The notes: generated by a model from the sequence alone, not told the origin. DNA of 64,000 nucleotides from Pacificibacter maritimus (GCF_003814915.1 NZ_RKQK01000004.1:237142-301141), one strand, 5' to 3'; shown: positions 37,836-47,906, counted from the stretch's first letter. A program made the numbers and translations.

Positions 37836-38645
37836 ATGACCAATCTTCCCGGTATCGTAATCACTGGCGCATCTGGACGTATGGGGCAGATGCTCATCAA
37901 TACAGTGTTGGCATCCGACAAATGTAAGCTTGTGGGTGCTGTTGAGCGTGTTGGGCATGACTGGATTGGTCAAGATGTCGGGCTCGCCATGGGGGGCGCG
38001 AGCAATGGGATAACCGTGACGGATGATGCACTTGAGGCGTTTTCAAAAGCACAGGCGGTTATCGACTTTACAGCGCCCGCAGCAACAGTGGCCTTTTCAG
38101 CATTGGCAGCGCAGGCAGGCTGTGTCCATGTAATTGGCACTACAGGTATGAGCGATGAAGATATCACCAAATTGGGTGATGCGGCAAATCATTGTACGAT
38201 CGTCCGTGCTGGCAATATGTCGTTGGGCGTGAACCTTTTAACGAAATTGACCAAGATGGTTGCTCAAGCCTTGGATGCAGATTTTGATGTTGAAGTCGTC
38301 GAGTCCCATCACAACCGCAAGGTGGATGCGCCCTCAGGGACAGCTTTGATGTTGGGCGAAGCCGCAGCCGAAGGACGCGGTGTTAAACTGTCAGAGGTTA
38401 CGGATTCTGGCCGTGATGGCATCACAGGCGCACGCAAACGTGGGGATATCGGGTTTTCTGCAATCCGTGGCGGCGATGTTGTGGGCGAACACGATGTCAT
38501 GTTTCTAGGTGATGGTGAGCGAATCGTTTTGCGTCACGTGGCCTCAGACCGATCTTTGTTCGCCAAAGGCGCTGTAAAAGCGGCGCTTTGGGGGCAAACG
38601 CAAAAACCCGGTGAATATGACATGATGGATGTTCTGGGCCTCTAA
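37836..38645 (+). CDS. dapB: 4-Hydroxy-tetrahydrodipicolinate reductase
   Basis: A 269-residue enzyme of lysine/diaminopimelate synthesis. It has the NAD(P)H motif [10 protein letters not shown] at residues 8-17, [11 protein letters not shown], the GTTGMSDED segment, and the catalytic block [17 protein letters not shown] with the His pair and the Lys that bind the substrate. Length is normal. AGGAG is upstream of the ATG at 37836. The longer frame from 37752 is unlikely. It is a neighbour, not necessarily a cotranscript, of the small secreted protein downstream. Confidence 0.96.
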   Translation: MTNLPGIVITGASGRMGQMLINTVLASDKCKLVGAVERVGHDWIGQDVGLAMGGASNGITVTDDALEAFSKAQAVIDFTAPAATVAFSALAAQAGCVHVIGTTGMSDEDITKLGDAANHCTIVRAGNMSLGVNLLTKLTKMVAQALDADFDVEVVESHHNRKVDAPSGTALMLGEAAAEGRGVKLSEVTDSGRDGITGARKRGDIGFSAIRGGDVVGEHDVMFLGDGERIVLRHVASDRSLFAKGAVKAALWGQTQKPGEYDMMDVLGL

Positions 38646-38695
38646 AGTCTACTTTCTGAATCTAAATTTAAACTGTTTTTACGTCTTAAGCGTAT

Positions 38696-38720
38696 TCTCC
38701 TTTGAATGATTAAAAGGAGA
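38696..38720 (+). promoter_or_regulatory. Hairpin sequestering the ribosome-binding site of the 38726 gene
   Basis: TCTCCTTT (38696-38703) is a perfect complement of AAAGGAGA (38713-38720), with a 9-nt loop. The right arm is the Shine-Dalgarno sequence, 5 nt from the ATG at 38726. In RNA the stem would hide the ribosome site, consistent with a thermosensor-like or ligand/protein-controlled switch, or simply chance. Confidence 0.45.
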
Positions 38721-38725
38721 GATAG

Positions 38726-39079
38726 ATGCTTCGCGTATTCGTTGTTTTGTCGCTACTTTTGAGCTCAGCCCCAGCTGTATCTCAATCCTTGGAACGTGTT
38801 TCATCTGTTGAAGGCTTCGTCGAAACCGTCGAAGGGCGAGAATTGACGCGGTTAGGGATCAAGCTCACAGTCTCCCCATCAGGCGACATTCGTGGCCACG
38901 CTTTTGGTAAACCTGTTGTCGGAACATGGCGTTGGCAAGACGGCTACTTTTGTCGTGATCTTTATTTTGGTGACGAAAATTTAGGTCCAAATTGTCAACT
39001 GGTATCAGCGCATAAAGACACTATCAGATTTACATCTGACCGTGGTGCTGGCCAATCGGCAGGCTTCAAACTGCGATAA
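38726..39079 (+). CDS. Small secreted protein of unknown function
   Basis: A 117-residue protein with a signal peptide (MLRVFVVLSLLLSSAPAVSQS, cleavage after about residue 20). A beta-rich domain follows with TWRWQDGYFCRDLYFG and one further cysteine at GPNCQLV, so a disulfide is plausible. I do not recognise the fold. The ribosome site AAAGGAGA is within a predicted hairpin. It follows dapB by 80 nt on the same strand and ends 8 nt before the convergent SDHAF4-like gene. Confidence 0.7.
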   Translation: MLRVFVVLSLLLSSAPAVSQSLERVSSVEGFVETVEGRELTRLGIKLTVSPSGDIRGHAFGKPVVGTWRWQDGYFCRDLYFGDENLGPNCQLVSAHKDTIRFTSDRGAGQSAGFKLR

Positions 39080-39087
39080 GAAAACAC

Positions 39088-39294
39088 CTAGAAATCAACA
39101 GCGATTCCTTTTTTCTCATAGTCGCCATAGCGTACGGGCTCTGGTCCGTCCCGCCCGCCAAGTTCAAGTGGCATGGCTTTAAGTTCGGCGTCGCGTTTCA
39201 TGCGGCGCTCTTCGGCTTCCGCCAGTGCGCGCTGCGCTGCGGGGGGAAGTTCGCTTATATCACGGGTTACATTCGGTGAAGTGTCATCTGACAT
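39088..39294 (-). CDS. SDHAF4/DUF1674-like succinate dehydrogenase assembly factor
   Basis: A 68-residue protein. The C-terminal motif PVRYGDYEKKGIAVDF at the very end is the DUF1674/SDHAF4 hallmark (usual form P-R-GDWEKKGR-DF), here with Y for W. In mitochondria this factor helps flavinated SdhA assemble; a similar role in bacteria is inferred. The ATG at 39294 gives the family-typical length, while the upstream frame to 39486 lies opposite rsmB. Convergent with the secreted-protein gene, divergent from rsmB. Confidence 0.82.
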   Translation of the reverse strand: MSDDTSPNVTRDISELPPAAQRALAEAEERRMKRDAELKAMPLELGGRDGPEPVRYGDYEKKGIAVDF

Positions 39295-39341
39295 CGGTAA
39301 ATCCTTGTTCGGTTCACAAGAGTGATATACGACGCAAAGCC

Positions 39342-40625
39342 ATGAAAACAAGTTCTTCAAAAGACGCGGGCCTTGATGCGCGCCGCACCGCCCTTGCCCT
39401 GCTGGATGCAGTGACCATCGAAAATCGTTTGCTGTCCGAAGTGCTGCCTGCAAAAACGGCGCGCCTCGAGCCAAGTGATCGCGCACGTGCGCAACGGCTG
39501 GTGACTGAAGCTTTACGTGTTTTGGACCGGTGTGACCGTATGCTCGGGCCGCATTTATCGAAACGCCCTGCGCCGCATGTTATGAATGCGCTGCGCTTAG
39601 GGGTGTATGAAATTTGCGGAGCTGGCGAAGCGTCACATGGTGTGGTCAATTCCTACGTGTCCTTGATGCAAGAGCGCCAAAAATCGAGCCACTTTAAGGG
39701 GCTGGTCAACGCTGTTTTGCGCAAAGTCGTAGATGAAGGTGCGAAGTGGGATCGTCTGCCTGCACCTATGTTACCGAAGTGGTTGCGAAAACCACTGTTG
39801 GCTGACTACGGAAAAGAGGTAGTTGTCGCAATCGAGGCGGCTCACGCTCAAGGTGCGCCTTTGGACGTGACGCTGAAGAACACCAATGTGGATACACTGA
39901 TGGCGCTTTCTGCAGACCTATTGCCAACAGGCAGTCTGCGGGTGCCAAATGTATCGCAGGTCACCAAGTTGGCTGGTTTTGAAGATGGCGATTGGTGGGT
40001 GCAAGATGCTGCTGCCGCTTTGCCAGCGCGTATTTTGGCACCGCAAAAAGGTGAACGCATCTTGGATATGTGTGCCGCGCCAGGTGGCAAAACCATGCAA
40101 ATTTCAGCCGCTGGCGCTGAAGTGACGGCTTTGGATATCTCGGAAAGTCGCATGAAGCGCGTGGTGGAAAACCTGCAGCGCATGTACCTGCCTGCGATCC
40201 CTGTTGTCATGGATGCGCTCGAGTATGAAACTAAGGATCTGTTCGATGCAATTTTGCTGGATGCGCCTTGTACCGCAACAGGGACCATTCGCCGCCACCC
40301 TGATTTGCCCTATGCAAAGGACGGTTCTGACTTTCCGGGCTTGTTTGAGTTGCAAGAACTTATGATTGATCGGGCTTTGTCTCTTTTGAAGCCCGAAGGG
40401 CGCTTGGTCTATTGTACGTGTTCGTTGCTGATCGACGAAGGTGAAGAGCAAGTGCGCGATGCACTGGCGCGTCATCCTGATCTTCGCGTTGACCTTGAGG
40501 CTCTAAAGATTCCGGGCGTTGATCCGAACTGGATTGGCCCTGAAGGGTTGCGCACACGGCCTGATTTCTGGCCTGAAGCGGGCGGTATGGATGGATTTTT
40601 TGTAACGCTTTTCCGCCGCTCATAA
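39342..40625 (+). CDS. rsmB: 16S rRNA (cytosine-C5)-methyltransferase RsmB
   Basis: A 427-residue RsmB-like (Fmu) methyltransferase modifying C967 of 16S rRNA. An N-terminal NusB-like helical domain (about 1-140, DARRTALALLDAVTIENRLLSEVL) is followed by the SAM fold with ERILDMCAAPGGKTMQ. Both catalytic cysteines are present: LDAPCTATGTIRRHPD and VYCTCSLLIDEGEEQ. Start at 39342 (MKTSSSKDAGL); upstream in-frame extension is antisense to the SDHAF4-like gene. The heparinase gene follows about 100 nt later on the same strand. Confidence 0.93.
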   Translation: MKTSSSKDAGLDARRTALALLDAVTIENRLLSEVLPAKTARLEPSDRARAQRLVTEALRVLDRCDRMLGPHLSKRPAPHVMNALRLGVYEICGAGEASHGVVNSYVSLMQERQKSSHFKGLVNAVLRKVVDEGAKWDRLPAPMLPKWLRKPLLADYGKEVVVAIEAAHAQGAPLDVTLKNTNVDTLMALSADLLPTGSLRVPNVSQVTKLAGFEDGDWWVQDAAAALPARILAPQKGERILDMCAAPGGKTMQISAAGAEVTALDISESRMKRVVENLQRMYLPAIPVVMDALEYETKDLFDAILLDAPCTATGTIRRHPDLPYAKDGSDFPGLFELQELMIDRALSLLKPEGRLVYCTCSLLIDEGEEQVRDALARHPDLRVDLEALKIPGVDPNWIGPEGLRTRPDFWPEAGGMDGFFVTLFRRS

Positions 40626-40722
40626 TTTTTGCCGAAAATCTTCGATGACAGTCTTGGCCTGAGGTTGTATCACTTGAACGAATAAGAACACGTTGAGCGA
40701 AACAGGGCGAGGCAGGCCTAGA

Positions 40723-42468
40723 ATGTCCCAATCCGAAGACTGGCGCGCACAGATGACACGCCGCATGAACAAGTTTCATGCGTGGCGTGCCACGCGTGGA
40801 CCAGCTGCAACGGGGTTTCGATGGCAGCCAGAACCAAAGTCGATGGGTTCTTTCGCCAAGGGGCGCCAATTAATTGCAGGGAATTATTTATTCGCAGGTC
40901 AGCTGATTGAGGCACCCCAACATTCAATCTGGACGTTAGAAGGCAGCTCGACGGCCTTCGTTGAAGAAATTCAAGGGTGTACATGGCTTGATGATTTGGC
41001 CGCGGTAGGCGATGCCAAAGCGCGTAAAACTGCACAAGATTGGATGACAGACTGGGTTCGCCTATATGCCAAAGGCGGTGGGGCAGGATGGACGCCAGAC
41101 CTGACGGGGCGGCGACTTATTCGCTGGATCAACCATGCCTTGTTTTACCTATCGGGACTTGATGTCGACACATCAAAGGCGTTTTACAAAACACTTGGTC
41201 ATCAAACGGTTTTTCTATCAAAACGTTGGCACACCGCATCGCAAGGCCTTGCGCGTTTTGAAGCTTTGGCAGGACTTATTTACGCAGGTTTGTCACTTGA
41301 TGGAATGGCAAACCATGTCGGGCCAGCCGTCGAAGCTTTGGCCGCAGAGTGTGTTGACAGCATTGATGCAGACGGGGGCTTGCCCACGCGCAATCCCGAG
41401 GAGCTGCTAGAAGTTTTCACTCTTTTGACATGGGCCGCCGCCGCCTTATCAGAAGGGGGCAGAATCGTCGATGAAGCGCATTCCAATGCCATCGCGCGAA
41501 TCGCGCCTACCTTACGCGCTTTGCGTCACTCTGATGGTGGGCTGGCGCGGTTTCATGGTGGAGGGCGCGGGCTAGAGGGGCGTTTGGATCAAGCCTTGGC
41601 CAGTTCGGGCAATACGTCACGCCCCGATGATACTTTGCACATGGGGTATTTGCGTCAAAGCGCTGGACGCACGTCGATTGTTACAGATGTCTCAGCCCCG
41701 CCTGCCCGCGAGAATTCTTTTAACGCCCATGCCTCCACTTTGGCCTTTGAACTCACATCAGGACGTCGGCCTTTGATCGTGAATTGTGGGGCAGGGTCTA
41801 GTTTTGGTGAGGATTGGCGCCGCGCTGGGCGTGCTACGCCGTCACATTCTACACTTGGCGTTGAAGGTTTCTCGTCCTCTCGTCTTGGGCCAAAGCGTTT
41901 GATCCGCGGCCACCTGCGCGAACTGTTGATCGACACGCCGCGCGACGTGCGTTTGGAAATGAGATCAAGCGATTTGGATGTCGGATTCGTTGCGGCCCAC
42001 GATGGATATCTATCGACGCACGGTCTGACGCATATTCGACAAATAGATCTTTCAGCCGATGGACGCGGCATCGCTGGCGAAGATACCCTTGCCACCATTA
42101 CGCGCGCCAATGAGCAGCAGTTCGATAAGATGATGGATAAACGCAAGCTGCAAGGTATCCCATTTCACGTACGGTTCCACCTGCATCCTGATGTCGATGT
42201 CGAGCTGGACATGGGGGGCGCTGCGGTGTCGATGGCGCTTAAATCTGGTGAAATTTGGGTGTTTCGCCACGACGGTCAGGCAAAACTAAGCCTAGATCGG
42301 TCGGTTTATCTGGAAAAAGGGCGATTAAAGCCCCGCGCAAGCAAACAAGTGGTTCTATCTGCCGTCGCAATGGATTATGCGACGCGCGTCCGTTGGACTC
42401 TGGCAAAGGCACAAGAAACGCCGACAACACTGCGAGATCTCGAACGAGACGACGACATTATGACCTGA
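40723..42468 (+). CDS. Heparinase II/III-family protein
   Basis: A 581-residue protein with an N-terminal alpha/alpha-barrel-like helical region (to about 300) and a C-terminal beta-sandwich of the heparinase II/III type (from about 320). Supporting segments are GSFAKGRQLIAGNYLFAGQ, the RRLIRWINHALFYL helix, SFNAHASTLAFELTSGRRPLIVNCGAGS and HDGYLSTHGLTHIRQIDLS. Such proteins act as uronate-polysaccharide lyases; this one may act on envelope polysaccharide, which is inference. Start at 40723; an in-frame TTG at 40693 is an alternative. Next to purH, as in other Rhodobacterales. Confidence 0.82.
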   Translation: MSQSEDWRAQMTRRMNKFHAWRATRGPAATGFRWQPEPKSMGSFAKGRQLIAGNYLFAGQLIEAPQHSIWTLEGSSTAFVEEIQGCTWLDDLAAVGDAKARKTAQDWMTDWVRLYAKGGGAGWTPDLTGRRLIRWINHALFYLSGLDVDTSKAFYKTLGHQTVFLSKRWHTASQGLARFEALAGLIYAGLSLDGMANHVGPAVEALAAECVDSIDADGGLPTRNPEELLEVFTLLTWAAAALSEGGRIVDEAHSNAIARIAPTLRALRHSDGGLARFHGGGRGLEGRLDQALASSGNTSRPDDTLHMGYLRQSAGRTSIVTDVSAPPARENSFNAHASTLAFELTSGRRPLIVNCGAGSSFGEDWRRAGRATPSHSTLGVEGFSSSRLGPKRLIRGHLRELLIDTPRDVRLEMRSSDLDVGFVAAHDGYLSTHGLTHIRQIDLSADGRGIAGEDTLATITRANEQQFDKMMDKRKLQGIPFHVRFHLHPDVDVELDMGGAAVSMALKSGEIWVFRHDGQAKLSLDRSVYLEKGRLKPRASKQVVLSAVAMDYATRVRWTLAKAQETPTTLRDLERDDDIMT

Positions 42469-42528
42469 TCTAAATTGTGGTCTGGCTTGCTGGATCACCC
42501 AAATGACTGCCAATCTGGGGACTTCTAA

Positions 42529-44118
42529 ATGACCGATCTCTATCCTGTGCGCCGCGCACTTCTTTCTGTTTCTGACAAAACGGGTCTTGTTGACCTTGGT
42601 AAGGCGCTTGCCGCACGCGGTGTGGAGCTGCTGTCCACTGGCGGGTCAGCTAAAGCTCTGCGCGACGCTGGTTTGGATGTGAAAGACGTGGCCGAGGTCA
42701 CAGGCTTTCCAGAAATGATGGACGGTCGTGTGAAAACACTTCACCCCAAGGTTCACGGCGGCCTCTTGGCCCTACGCGATAACGATGACCACGTTAAAGC
42801 AATGGCCGATCATAGCATACTCGGCATCGACCTATTGGTTGTGAATTTGTACCCATTTGAGGCAGCTTTGGCGCGTGGCGCTGAATACGATGAGATGATC
42901 GAAAACATCGATATCGGTGGCCCAGCGATGATCCGCGCTTCTGCGAAAAACCACGGTTTTGTAACGACTGTGGTCGACGTTGAAGACTACGATGCCTTGC
43001 TGGAAGAACTTGAAACGAATGATGGTCAGACTTCATATGCCTTCCGTCAAAAACTCGCACAAATCGCCTATGCGCGCACAGGCGCTTACGATGCGGCGGT
43101 TTCCAACTGGATGGCTGATGCTTTGGGCGAAACCGCTCCGCGTCGTCGTGCTTTTGCAGGCACCATCAAGCAAACTCTGCGCTATGGTGAAAACCCACAC
43201 CAGTCTGCTGCTTTCTACACAGATGGCTCAAACCGTCCAGGTGTAGCAACAGCAACCCAGCATCAAGGCAAAGAACTGTCTTACAACAACATCAACGACA
43301 CAGACGCGGCGTTTGAGCTGGTCGCGGAATTTGATCCAGCTGAAACAGCTGCCGTTGCCATCATCAAGCACGCCAACCCGTGTGGTGTGGCGAAAGGTGC
43401 GACGCTGCTTGAGGCATATAAAAACGCGTTCGATTGTGACCGCACATCCGCGTTTGGTGGCATCGTTGCCCTAAACAAAGAACTGGATGCTGAAACAGCC
43501 GAAGCGATTGTTGAGATCTTTACCGAAGTTGTGATTGCGCCCGGTGCGACTGATGAAGCAAAAGCAATTTTTGCAAAGAAAAAGAACCTGCGCTTGTTGA
43601 CCACTGACGGCTTGCCGAATGTTTTGGAAGCTTCACACACCGTGCGCCAAGTGGCTGGCGGTCTATTGGTGCAGAACAAAGATGCAGGCTTTGTTGATAT
43701 GGATGACTTGAAAGTCATGACCAAAAAAGCGCCAACACCTGAGCAAATGAAAGATCTATTGTTTGCATGGAAAGTCGCTAAACACGTCAAATCTAACGCA
43801 ATTGTTTACGTGAAAGATCAAGCAACAGTTGGTGTTGGTGCTGGCCAAATGTCGCGCCTTGATTCTGCGTTGATTGCAGCGGCAAAATCAAAACGTATGG
43901 CCGATGCAATGGGCTTGGATGAGCCTTTGACAATCGGTTCTGCTGTCGCGTCTGATGCGTTCTTCCCATTTGCGGATGGCTTGTTAGAAGCTGCTGCTGC
44001 TGGCGCGACCTGTGTGATCCAGCCTGGTGGCTCAATGCGCGACCAAGAAGTCATCGATGCGGCTGACGAAGCGGGTATTGCGATGGTCTTTACCGGCATG
44101 CGCCACTTCCGCCACTAA
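42529..44118 (+). CDS. purH: Bifunctional AICAR transformylase / IMP cyclohydrolase
   Basis: A 529-residue enzyme for the last two steps of purine synthesis. The N-terminal IMP cyclohydrolase (about 1-200) starts [20 protein letters not shown] with [10 protein letters not shown] and [21 protein letters not shown]. The C-terminal transformylase includes [26 protein letters not shown] and the [12 protein letters not shown] region. Length is standard. Ribosome site TGGGGAC lies about 6 nt before the ATG. lspA follows 18 nt later. Confidence 0.98.
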   Translation: MTDLYPVRRALLSVSDKTGLVDLGKALAARGVELLSTGGSAKALRDAGLDVKDVAEVTGFPEMMDGRVKTLHPKVHGGLLALRDNDDHVKAMADHSILGIDLLVVNLYPFEAALARGAEYDEMIENIDIGGPAMIRASAKNHGFVTTVVDVEDYDALLEELETNDGQTSYAFRQKLAQIAYARTGAYDAAVSNWMADALGETAPRRRAFAGTIKQTLRYGENPHQSAAFYTDGSNRPGVATATQHQGKELSYNNINDTDAAFELVAEFDPAETAAVAIIKHANPCGVAKGATLLEAYKNAFDCDRTSAFGGIVALNKELDAETAEAIVEIFTEVVIAPGATDEAKAIFAKKKNLRLLTTDGLPNVLEASHTVRQVAGGLLVQNKDAGFVDMDDLKVMTKKAPTPEQMKDLLFAWKVAKHVKSNAIVYVKDQATVGVGAGQMSRLDSALIAAAKSKRMADAMGLDEPLTIGSAVASDAFFPFADGLLEAAAAGATCVIQPGGSMRDQEVIDAADEAGIAMVFTGMRHFRH

Positions 44119-44136
44119 TCTAAGTTAGGACCAAAC

Positions 44137-44610
44137 ATGCGCACCACTGCTCTGACTGCTTTCATCATTTTTGTGATCGATCAGCTTTCGAAATGGGTGG
44201 TGGTGCATGCATTCAACCTGCGTTCAGTGGGGGAAATCGAAGTGTTCCCCCCGTATCTTGTGTTTCGTATGGCGTGGAATACAGGCATCAATTTTGGTCT
44301 GTTTTCACAATATGCGACTATGCTGCGCTGGGGCTGGGTGGCTTTGGCGATCGTTATGTCAATCTGGGTGTTGTCGTGGGTGCGTCGAGACCAGTTCGGC
44401 AAAACGGGTATGATTAGCGCAGGTCTGTTGGTCGGCGGGGCCTTGGGGAATGCAATTGACCGTATCCTGTACGGGGCTGTTGCTGATTTTCTCAACATGT
44501 CGTGTTGCGGGTTTGCCAATCCGTATTCGTTCAATGTCGCCGACATATCTATTTTTGCAGGCGCTTTTGGCCTTATTCTTTTCACAGGCGAAGCGAAAAA
44601 GCCTACGTGA
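44137..44610 (+). CDS. lspA: Lipoprotein signal peptidase (signal peptidase II)
   Basis: A 157-residue membrane aspartyl protease that cleaves prolipoproteins. Four hydrophobic segments are visible. Conserved motifs are DQLSKW (residue 15), NTGINFG (48), GGALGNAIDRI (100) and the catalytic Asp pair in VADFLN (Asp117) and FNVADISIF (Asp136). It serves the lipoproteins in this window (LptE, DUF3576, SLT, DUF3035). AGGA is upstream of the ATG; close linkage to purH suggests cotranscription. The DUF3035 gene follows, in the usual order for this group. Confidence 0.95.
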   Translation: MRTTALTAFIIFVIDQLSKWVVVHAFNLRSVGEIEVFPPYLVFRMAWNTGINFGLFSQYATMLRWGWVALAIVMSIWVLSWVRRDQFGKTGMISAGLLVGGALGNAIDRILYGAVADFLNMSCCGFANPYSFNVADISIFAGAFGLILFTGEAKKPT

Positions 44611-44663
44611 CCTTATCGCGGTCTTGCGTTAGAAACAGTTTACGAATGGGCCAGAGGTGAGCA

Positions 44664-45167
44664 ATGTTGCATCGAACTGAAATGAAAATGGTGATCTGTG
44701 CGGCGCTTGTGATGACAGTTAGCGCCTGTTCGCCTAAGGCAAACTTGACGCCGAACTCAGATGGTGTTGGTCCCGATGAATTCGCCATTTCGGTGGCTAA
44801 ACCTTTGGAGGCGCCAAATAGCTTTGCCAGCCTTCCGACCCCAACACCTGGTGGCAGCAATCGCACCGATGCGACACCAAAAGCGGATGCTGTGGTTGCT
44901 TTGGGTGGACGTGTACCTACGCAATCAGGCGCCGATGCGGGGATTGTGACCTATGCATCGCGTTACGGTGTCGATCCTGCGATCCGTTCTGATCTCGCTC
45001 AGGCTGATCAGCGCTTTTTGAAACGCAAGTCTGCGGCCCCAAGGTTTCCATGGACTAAAAACCTATACGAGCGCGCGTACCGTCGCCTTGCTTTAGACCC
45101 GTGGAAAGAGCTTGAGCGCTTGCAAGCCAAGGGCGTTTCCGTGCCCTCTGCCCCCTCGCAGCGCTGA
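44664..45167 (+). CDS. DUF3035 domain-containing lipoprotein
   Basis: A 167-residue predicted lipoprotein with lipobox VSAC (Cys22). It has the DUF3035 signature of alphaproteobacteria: GPDEFAISVAKPLEAPNSFASLPTP near residue 34, followed by a proline-rich part and a charged C-terminus (WKELERLQAKG). Function unknown; it commonly sits between lspA and the M16 peptidase genes. A GAGGTGAG ribosome site precedes the ATG at 44664. Confidence 0.8.
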   Translation: MLHRTEMKMVICAALVMTVSACSPKANLTPNSDGVGPDEFAISVAKPLEAPNSFASLPTPTPGGSNRTDATPKADAVVALGGRVPTQSGADAGIVTYASRYGVDPAIRSDLAQADQRFLKRKSAAPRFPWTKNLYERAYRRLALDPWKELERLQAKGVSVPSAPSQR

Positions 45168-45252
45168 CCTGTGATCACGTCCCCGTCATGACCTATTGCC
45201 CTTAGTCCTTTCAAGCGCAACTATGTGCACAACAAAGGTGTAAGGGAACGGC

Positions 45253-46590
45253 ATGAAATCTCTTTTGAGTATTATTGTTCTGGGGCTAAGCGCGCCAGCG
45301 CTGGCGGCGGATGTAACAAACTTCGAGCTCGAAAATGGCATGGATGTGGTGGTGATCGAAGATCACCGCGCCCCCGTGGTTGTTCACACGGTCTGGTATA
45401 AAGTTGGTGCAGCAGATGAGGTTGCAGGCAAAAGTGGTATTGCGCATTTTCTAGAACATCTGATGTTCAAAGGAACTGATACCCTTGATGCTGGTGAATT
45501 ATCTGCCACGGTGACGCGCAATGGCGGATCCGACAATGCCTTCACAAGTTGGGACTATACGGCCTATTATCAGCGTGTAGCCGCAGATCGTTTGCCTCTC
45601 ATGATGGAAATGGAAGCCGATCGTATGCGCGGTTTGCAAATGACCGAAGATGATGTTGCCACAGAACGCAATATTGTCCTCGAAGAGCGCAATCAACGCA
45701 CCGATAGTGACCCAAGTGCGCTGTTTCGAGAGCAAATGCGCGCAGCACAGTTCCTAAATCACCCTTATGGAACGCCGATCATCGGATGGCGCCATGAGAT
45801 CGAGCAACTTAACCGTGATGACGCTTTTGCTTTCTATCGCCAATATTACGCGCCGAATAATGCGATTTTGGTTGTTGCTGGGGATGTTGACCCGCAAGAG
45901 GTCAAGGCGCTGGCCGAGACCCACTATGGACCAATAGAGCCAACCGTCGATTTGCCCGAACGCATGCGCCCGACGGAGCCACCTCAACTTGTTGAACGCC
46001 GTATGACGATGATCGACCCGCAAGTGTCTCAGCCCTACATGACGCGCAGCTATCTAGCGACAGAACGCAATCCTGGTGATCAATCAGAAGCTGCCGCGTT
46101 AGAGGTGTTAGCAAGCCTTTTGGGCGGTGATGGTGCAACATCTTATTTGGGGCGAAAGCTGATGTTTGACGATCCAAAAGCGATTTTTGTGTCTGCTTTC
46201 TACAATGGCGCATCGCTAGATATCGGATCATTTGGTCTGGTCATCGCGCCCGTTCCTGGCGTGTCGTTAGAAGATGCTGAAATCGCTGTCGATGATGCTA
46301 TTGAAACATTTCTGTCTGAAGGTGTGGATCTAGAACAATTCGAACGCCTCAAAACGCAATTGCGCGCATCACGGATCTATCAACTTGATAACGTGGAAAG
46401 CTTGGCGCGCCGCTACGGCGCAGAATTGACCATCGGTTTGTCGATTGATGATGTGCAGTCTTGGCCTGATGCTTTGGAGGCCGTGACGCCCGATGATGTG
46501 ATGAAAGCTGCGCAGCGGGTATTCGACAAATCGAATTCTGTTACAGGTTTCTTATTGCCAGATGAAACATCTCAGGAGGCAGGCGAATGA
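45253..46590 (+). CDS. M16-family zinc peptidase, catalytic subunit
   Basis: A 445-residue peptidase with a signal peptide (MKSLLSIIVLGLSAPALA). The inverted zinc motif HFLEH lies at residues 65-69, with the distal Glu in NIVLEERNQR. Two M16 domains are present. It is expected to be periplasmic and to work as a heterodimer with the next gene product, as in other bacterial M16B pairs. AAGGGA is upstream of the ATG. The stop overlaps the next gene by 4 nt (ATGA). Confidence 0.92.
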   Translation: MKSLLSIIVLGLSAPALAADVTNFELENGMDVVVIEDHRAPVVVHTVWYKVGAADEVAGKSGIAHFLEHLMFKGTDTLDAGELSATVTRNGGSDNAFTSWDYTAYYQRVAADRLPLMMEMEADRMRGLQMTEDDVATERNIVLEERNQRTDSDPSALFREQMRAAQFLNHPYGTPIIGWRHEIEQLNRDDAFAFYRQYYAPNNAILVVAGDVDPQEVKALAETHYGPIEPTVDLPERMRPTEPPQLVERRMTMIDPQVSQPYMTRSYLATERNPGDQSEAAALEVLASLLGGDGATSYLGRKLMFDDPKAIFVSAFYNGASLDIGSFGLVIAPVPGVSLEDAEIAVDDAIETFLSEGVDLEQFERLKTQLRASRIYQLDNVESLARRYGAELTIGLSIDDVQSWPDALEAVTPDDVMKAAQRVFDKSNSVTGFLLPDETSQEAGE

Positions 46591-47906
46591 GACAGATATT
46601 CAAACCTATTCTAGGCGCAGCCTTGCTTTGTGCCAGTCTTGTCAATCCTGCGGTCGCAATGAATGAGGTGCAAGAAGTTACATCTGATTCGGGCATCACA
46701 GCTTGGTTGGTCGAAGATCATACAATTCCGTTCACGGCTTTGGAATTGCGTTTTAGGGGCGGCACATCCTTAGACCGTGAAGGCAAGCGTGGCGAAATCA
46801 ACCTCATGATGGCGACCTTGGAAGAAGGCGCGGGCGATTTAGATGCACAGGGTTTCGCCAAGGCGCGCGACAGTCTCGCGGCAGGATTTACATTCGATTC
46901 TTATGCCGACAGTGTTTCAGTCTCAGCCAAATTCCTCACTGAAAACCGCGACGAAGCCATGGCTTTGTTACGCACAGCTTTGTTAGAGCCCCGCTTTGAC
47001 GAAACTGCGGTGGATCGCGTGCGCGGGCAGGTTGAATCAATCATTCAATCCAATATGACATCGCCCAATGATATCGCTTCAAAGGCCTTGAATGCGCAGG
47101 CCTTTGGGGATCACCCTTACGGGACCTCAAGCAATGGCACCTTTGAAACGGTCGCCAGCTTAACGCCAGACGATATGCGCACGGCGCATAAACGCGCCTT
47201 AGTTAAAGATCGTCTCTATGTGGCCGCTGTTGGCGATATTACTGGGTCGGAGCTTGCGATCTTGCTCGATAAATTGTTGGGAGACCTGCCTGAGGGCGGC
47301 CCCGATCTACCAGAACAGATCACACCAAATTTGCAGGGTGGGATCAACGTTATCCCATTCGACACGCCGCAATCTGTTGTCATGTTCGGGCATTCGGGTA
47401 TCCCCCGCGATGATCCCAACTTCATCCCAGCCTATATTGCAAACGAAATACTAGGCGGTACGCGCGAGTCGCGTTTGATGCAAGAGGTGCGTGAAAAGCG
47501 GGGTTTGACCTACGGTATCGGGGCTTATCTTGTCCCCTATGATCATTCCGAAGTGGTCTTGGGGCAGTTTTCGTCCAGCAATTCCGTCGTGCGTGAATCT
47601 ATTGATGTGGTCCAACAAGAATGGGCGCGCCTCGCACGTGAAGGTGTGTCTGCAGCGGAACTTGAAGCGGCTCAGACTTACCTGACAGGCGCCTACGCGC
47701 TGCGGTTTGACGGTAATGCGCCGATTGCCAGCATTCTAGTCGGTATGCAAATGACTGGGCTAGAGCGCGACTATATCTTGCATCGCAACGATCTCATCAA
47801 CGCGGTGACTGTGGATGAGATCAATGCTGTCATTCAAGATCTCTACAAGCCCGACGAATTAACTTTCTTTGTTGTTGGGCAACCCGAAGGCCTAAAATCT
47901 GAATGA
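46587..47906 (+). CDS. M16-family peptidase, non-catalytic partner
   Basis: A 439-residue M16 homologue with a signal peptide (residues 1-24, ending VNPAVA). At the position of HxxEH it reads INLMMATLEEG, so the zinc motif is absent. The second half retains the family (FGDHPYGTSSNGT, the R/Y pair EKRGLTYGIGAYLVP). It should be the structural subunit of a heterodimer with the upstream protein, with which it overlaps by 4 nt. This pairing of active and inactive subunits is known for M16B peptidases such as the SPH2681/2682 pair. Confidence 0.9.
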   Translation: MRQIFKPILGAALLCASLVNPAVAMNEVQEVTSDSGITAWLVEDHTIPFTALELRFRGGTSLDREGKRGEINLMMATLEEGAGDLDAQGFAKARDSLAAGFTFDSYADSVSVSAKFLTENRDEAMALLRTALLEPRFDETAVDRVRGQVESIIQSNMTSPNDIASKALNAQAFGDHPYGTSSNGTFETVASLTPDDMRTAHKRALVKDRLYVAAVGDITGSELAILLDKLLGDLPEGGPDLPEQITPNLQGGINVIPFDTPQSVVMFGHSGIPRDDPNFIPAYIANEILGGTRESRLMQEVREKRGLTYGIGAYLVPYDHSEVVLGQFSSSNSVVRESIDVVQQEWARLAREGVSAAELEAAQTYLTGAYALRFDGNAPIASILVGMQMTGLERDYILHRNDLINAVTVDEINAVIQDLYKPDELTFFVVGQPEGLKSE

